Below are positions 58,623 through 64,000 of a DNA stretch of 64,000 nt, piece by piece. Every line of letters starts with the position of its first letter. The first letter of the stretch is position 1. This DNA comes from Zerene cesonia (lineage: Eukaryota > Arthropoda > Insecta > Lepidoptera > Pieridae), in assembly GCF_012273895.1 (NCBI RefSeq), contig NC_052103.1, positions 1,054,001-1,118,000 of the forward strand, in the 5' to 3' direction. Under the pieces are notes generated by a model. The model ran no database searches. It was given only the letters and a program-made list of their open reading frames with translations, and was not told the origin of the DNA. A program made the position numbers and the translations under genes.

Positions 58623-59991
58623 CACTTTGCTAAATTGCGCGAGTTTGTTTATTATAGGCTAATTGCGGGCGATTTTTAGATATGAACGGGTCGAGCCGTC
58701 CTTCCTGCACGTAATCGCAGCAATCTGTACTACAGCTCAATTGCGTTTTTGTTGTTCGTCTGGGGCACGTGTGTCGTGCCCTACTCAACAATCAAGGTTA
58801 AATCTATATTCAGAATTGTCTTTTCATATTCGAATCGTAATTTTTTGGGGCTTATGGGGACTTCTATTGTAGTTTGAGTTATATTCAACCTTCACTATTT
58901 TGTACAACTAGAAATTTTTACTTGGGATTTATGTGATAGAGTATATATATAAATCTGAACGAATTATTATGTTATCGTGAATCGGGGAACTTTATAAGTG
59001 ATAATGATAACTGATAACGGTTTATCGTTAGCCGACCCCTGCGATACGTAAATACGACTATTTATTTAGCAGACGAGGACCAAAGTTCAATCTTGTTCTT
59101 CTACGAGTAGGAAATTTATGTGTTCTTGATAATCTGATTGTCTGTCATTAGAGGAATGTTAGGTTATTCCTTTAGTAAAAAAATACTTTGAGTCCTTACA
59201 AATAAGGGGTTTACCTCGGTGTTACAAACACAATTTAAAGTACCTATTAGAAATATATAGAATTTTTTGTTTAAAGTTTGTTACAAGTCTTTCTTAAGAT
59301 TTATGTACTGAGACTTTCCTCGAAGTGGTAATGTAAGTAAATACAATAAGAAAAAAACTCAACGATTTTCCTAGTCATCGTTGTTTATGGGCATTAAATT
59401 ATATGGATGGGTACATCCATTTAATATTTAATGATCTTCATTAAAAATAGCTCAGTAGTTTTTGGGAGACGCAGTACAAAGCTGATGTGTGCTTATGGTA
59501 TATGTTGTAATTAAAATTACATTAGAGGAGATTAAAGAATTATATATAGGTCGTAGAGTATAATGATGCTAAAGAACTGCTATCCAGATTGGCCTGCATG
59601 TTTGTCACTCTTAACTGCTCAACACTTTTGGATAAAACATCGCATTCAGATCAACCATGACTCACAGCATTACATCGACGTTAGGAAATTATTTGATACT
59701 TTTGATTAAAAAACACTATGAATAACTAATTATTAACATAATACAGATTAGATTTTCGATGTAAATTTCGAAAACGATAAAGATAATGTATTTATGTAGG
59801 CAGTAGCATTAATCCATGGACCGGTTTTGGAATCCGAGTGAGATTTTTATTACGGCCATAACGAGATGCGATTAAATGTTCATATATTGAAATAAACATA
59901 TGAGTATGGGTATGTTTGAAATTGTCTTTTATCTTATTGATACGGTTTGTACGTATAGCCAGATTGGTTTGTTTCATTTTCGTGTTTATAA

Positions 59992-60121
59992 AAATTCCTG
60001 TTTATCCCAAGAGAGCATTGAATGTATACCAAATTTCATGAAGATACGTTGAGTAGTTTCAGCGTGATCGATGGACAAACATCCAAATAAACAAATTTTC
60101 ACATTTATAATATTAGTGTGA
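59992..60121 (-). mobile_element. HLE-D fragment
   Basis: AGTAGTTTCAGCGTGATCGA to TTTATAATATTAGTGTGA before T; the CTAG end is missing. Confidence 0.5.
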
Positions 60122-60173
60122 TTTTGTTGTAGAAGCTTATAAGTTATAAAATACAATGGGTACGAATGATCCC

Positions 60174-60390
60174 TACTAATATTATAAACGTGAAAATAAC
60201 TCTGTCCGTCTCTTTTCAAGCCCAGACCACTGAAGTGATTTTCAAGTAATTTGGTACTGCGGTAGCTTGAGACTCGAGAAACGACATAGGTAAAAACTTT
60301 ACCCAGAAATCCTAGGGAAACATATACTTTGCGGAGTAAACTACGGAACTGATTATTTTGTCAATAGACTACGCGGGTGCATTAGCAGTA
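60174..60390 (+). mobile_element. Diverged HLE-H element
   Basis: TACTAATATTATAAACGTGA and CCAGACCACTGAAGTGATTT, resembling the 21910 copy. The 3' end is unclear. Confidence 0.35.
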
Positions 60391-60724
60391 TTTTAATTAA
60401 TAAAATCTAAGCCTTGACGGAGATAAATCTCATCATATTGAGACCACAGAAGTCATTATATAATAGTTTTTGTACACAATTTTTTCTGACGCTCCGTCCG
60501 GATGCTTACCTGCTTACCTTCTAATGTAATAGGGTATTGATTATTATTAGATTGTGATAATAGATAGCTCAATGTATAATATATATTTAGTTAACATATA
60601 TAATATTTAGTTACGTGTGTAAAACTCTCAGATTTTAGCTCAATCTTATACTAGAAGTATATTTAAAGTAATAAAAACTATTTCATGTGTTCAAAAGATG
60701 TTCTTTTTCGAGCACCGTTTGTTA

Positions 60725-60797
60725 GGTCCCACGAGTAGAACCCAAGACCCCTCGGTTTTACGCTCATGCGTTAACCGCCATACCAAGGAGGCGGTGC
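60725..60797 (-). other. tRNA-derived SINE head or pseudo-tRNA
   Basis: On the - strand: GCCTCCTTGGTATGGCGGTT, then GGGTCTTGGGTTCTACTC. The order and spacing of A and B boxes are tRNA-like, but the stems do not pair well. Confidence 0.35.
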
Positions 60798-63700
60798 TTT
60801 CAGATAAGGTGTTTTATAATGTACCCAACTTTAATATATAATAACCTAATCTTTAAATCCTAAAATTATCTTTATGCGTGGGAATAAAATATACAATCGG
60901 TTATTACGCTAGTAATCTGTAAGGTGTGTATTATGTAATCACAGTAAATAGTTGTTTGCTAGGCCATAATTATTTGTGGGTGTAATATTATAGGTCGACC
61001 TAGGCATAACGTGTTTAATATTAATATCATAATAACCAGTGTTGGTGGTTCTTGAACAGAATGGGTACATATGGCTTCTGAGAAACAACTTATACTTTGT
61101 TTTTAAACCATACAATGAACCTTAGACTTATTATGAATTACTACAATTGACAATAAACTGGCATAGTTTGAGCATTAAACCTGCATTAAAGTTGTAAACT
61201 ATCTGCTATTATTGCCATTGCTAGATTTCTTTCAGGAAACTATTAATATAACTTTATGTTTATGCCTTTATTAATAAGTACTTAAGTTTTTTTAATTTTT
61301 AAAATTTTTTAAATTTTTTAAATTTTCTGAAAGCTTTGCCTATTTATATACATACTTCTTACATATCACAACACGAACGAGATAATATTTGTATAAAATA
61401 TTAAAATATTTGATCTAGTATCAAATATTTCTTTATCAAAATATAAATCATCGTTATAGTTTGTAATTTGTATTTGTATTGTTAATATCGTATCAAAGAA
61501 TTAATAAAAACCTCCTCGCGATTTACGACTCATCGAAGAGTTATTCGTTCAGCGTTCGCATATGAAATAATATTTATCTAGCAAACCATGCTGTCCAGAG
61601 AGCTATTATTATAATCTGTGGTGATGCCTCATCTCGCAGCACTTGAGACGGGTTTCGAAGAAGAGGCCAGAAATAAATGTGTTTCCAAGAAGCGCGGCTG
61701 GCAGGATTCCTGCACAGGAAACGCTGGACATACTGACTTTTCGATATAGCAGTTGTGCACATCGGGCTCTGTCAGTTTGCTTTTGGATTACTCCTGAACG
61801 CTTGCAAGCAATCGATTTTGAACCTTGGCGTCATCTTTTAACCATTACTTTCTCTTGAAAGAATAGTCTTGTATGGATAACTTAATTGCAAGATAAAGAT
61901 ATAGTTTATGAGAATGAGTTGTTGCAAAATACCGGAATATGACAATTCTCTTAGACTTATATATTAATTATCCGCCGCTGATCCATCCCATTTGGGACAT
62001 ACAACCACGACGTGCATGCTGTTCTACAGAATTGTTCTCAATAATTATATTAATAACAATATTAACAAAGAATACACTGCACTTTTTGCACAATGCACAT
62101 CCGTTCCATTGTCGGCAGATCTTCATGCTCCCTTGCATGTGCGTCATGCATGCTGAAACCACCTCTACGTATTGTACATTCGACTCATTTCAGCGTATCG
62201 TCCTGGCACAATAGACCATACAATGTGCACTGTTAAACTTAACATTATTGTCAATAGTGAACGCCTGTGACTAGTTATTTCAAACGATTCTATGGGCGTA
62301 GGCTGTAGGTACTGTTTCAAAGATAACATCCTAATGTGAGTTTGGATGGGACGGTGGATTTGTCTCTTTACCTGGTAATGCAGGATAAATAAAACATTTC
62401 CTACAATGTCTTTCGGTGCTTTAAGTTATACTGCTTTACACGCAACCGATTGAGAATTTATTTCACTATTTAATAAATTCATTTGTAATACGCAATTATC
62501 CTAATTCCTGCTGAAAATTTACAATGGATCTATTTAAATTGACATTCTGCTAAGCTGGGAAAAATGTCTATGTATAAATGGAAATAATTGCTCCACTATA
62601 GTATTGGTCCACAGCACAGATTCCACAGTAGTCCCTAGCCTGCTTTGTCCGCACCAATCTAGGTTACCTACAAACGTCCCTAGGTAACTTTTGTAACGGT
62701 CGGATACGTCAGGCAACGCTCCTTCAATTAAACTCGCTCCTTACATTAATTTATTCTGTACAGTGCGCTTTTTATTCGCAAGGCAGTGCCGTTTAGCCCT
62801 GTTGAATATGCAATGTAGTCTACAACATTAATGCAGGTTTTTTCTTCTGTTAGTGTGTATATTATTTATCAAAGGCAGGATACATAGATGCAAATAAAGT
62901 GAGAGCTTTTTTTGCTCTCTCCAACGAGAAAGGTCATGATATTTTTATGATTTTAATCTACATAAAGGTTTCTCTTTAAATAGATGCGAGTATTATTTGC
63001 AGTGATGTGAAATGTTGTGTTATGCAGTGAAAGAAATAATTATTTATCTCGACGTACCTATTACGTTTTTAGAATAGTTGACTTCAATTTCGGTGCTATC
63101 TGTTGCACGTGTTAAAAATCCTGTTGAACTATAAAATATTGTTTTTTAGTTCTGTTTGATCACAAAAGGGTACAATACGAAATAAACTATATATACTTCT
63201 ATTCAACATAAGTTATCTTGTGGTAAATATATAGCCTATATCAGTCAGGTGTCTCGTTCATATTCAGCGGAGGAAGAAATTTTGAAATTGGTCCATTAGG
63301 TCCTGAGATTAGCGCGTTCAAATGAACTATTCAGCTGCACAAATAAATATTTGCTAAGCTAAATAGCTTGTCTGTGTATGATAAGCTAAATATTGGTGCA
63401 GCGTTTGTTAAGATAGGAACACTAAAAATATGATAAATCTTTTTGTCGTGTCTTATCATAATGAAGATGACGCTTAAGAGCCCTGTCATATACTCCATGT
63501 CATATACAGATACTGAGATACCGTGCAATATTTAGCTAGTTTTGGAAGATGTTTCAGTTTAACTGACAGAAAATTGAATACGCGATCATTTTAGGTTGGT
63601 GGGGTAATCATTTTTAAATCAGTTAATGTTTTCAAACATCGATATGTTTGCGGACTGGAAAAACGCAAACTCACTGCAAATAACTTAATAAATAAATTCG

Positions 63701-64000
63701 GTGTCGAATCTGTTTCCCTTTGAATGTGTACTCATTTTCTTTTGCCGTTCAATCAGTTTATAAAATCTCGTAGGCATTTACCGACTATCGCTATAGGGAC
63801 TGCCGAGTCGCCGTCTGCTTGCTGACTCTAGATTTTGAAATTTCCATTTCGTTGGAATATTTTATCGCTCAAGTGTTGAGGCCAGTTTTATATTTATATA
63901 ATTCGGTTTAAATCAAGGCGAGTGTATTATAAATTCAACATGAACTTGATATCCTTTGCATCAGGGAAACGTTTTTAATATGGTTCCTTAGTACTTGTTT
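60798..64000. other. Gene-poor 3' end of the window
   Basis: A GC-richer block at about 61600-61850 (GTTTCCAAGAAGCGCGGCTG, GGATTCCTGCACAGGAAACG) may be a decayed mobile-element fragment, and a CTAG-element relative is present at 63218-63330. No exon could be supported. Confidence 0.35.

Noticed and set aside
61574..61858. Possible retroelement coding fragment
   Set aside because: Both strands are open for about 60-70 codons, but I could not recognise reverse transcriptase, integrase or transposase motifs.
1..64000. CRISPR array, bacterial operon or prophage-type system
   Set aside because: Spliced eukaryotic genes, SINEs and Helitron-like elements show a nuclear animal genome. The short repeats seen are microsatellites or transposons.

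Overview
This looks like a nuclear window from a moth or butterfly (Lepidoptera). It is AT-rich, intron-containing, and crowded with short interspersed elements of lepidopteran type: very numerous Helitron-like fragments ending in CTAG, a tRNA-derived SINE, and a second dispersed repeat. The species cannot be named from the sequence. In the evidence, HLE-A to HLE-H and REP-2 are labels I made up for repeat families inside this window, not database names.

Layout. 1-4.9 kb: the last five exons of a chymotrypsin-fold serine protease on the + strand (its His exon and signal peptide lie upstream of the window), with a 124-bp inverted repeat and several transposons in the intron before it. 6.3-10.2 kb: a complete six-exon HSPBP1/Fes1-type Hsp70 nucleotide exchange factor on the - strand. 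10.2-17 kb: no certain gene; a proline-rich candidate terminal exon (15.7 kb), an intronless 143-codon ORF (16.4 kb), a perfect hairpin and a foldback element. 17-31 kb: a transposon-dense gene desert. 31-36 kb: a CpG-rich promoter with a non-coding first exon and a candidate first coding exon of an unidentified + strand gene that would run out of the window. 36-64 kb: long non-coding sequence that could be its intron, holding two complete MADF-BESS genes on the - strand (51.9-52.8 kb and 54.3-56.9 kb).

The protease would act outside the cell, HSPBP1 works with cytosolic Hsp70, and the two MADF-BESS proteins are probable sequence-specific chromatin or transcription regulators. No shared pathway is apparent.

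The most unusual signal is a CpG-rich motif, GCGACGTTGCC, present in seven exact copies between 20.0 and 58.6 kb. It often continues as GTTGCCGC(A/G)CC, sits in otherwise unrelated AT-rich context, and is clustered in two- or three-copy islands. I did not find an established repeat family that explains it. It could be a binding site of a lepidopteran regulatory or architectural protein. Other observations worth checking are a foldback element whose loop is inverted between two copies, a Helitron-like insertion 18 bp from an HSPBP1 splice donor, and a hAT-type miniature element with intact termini.
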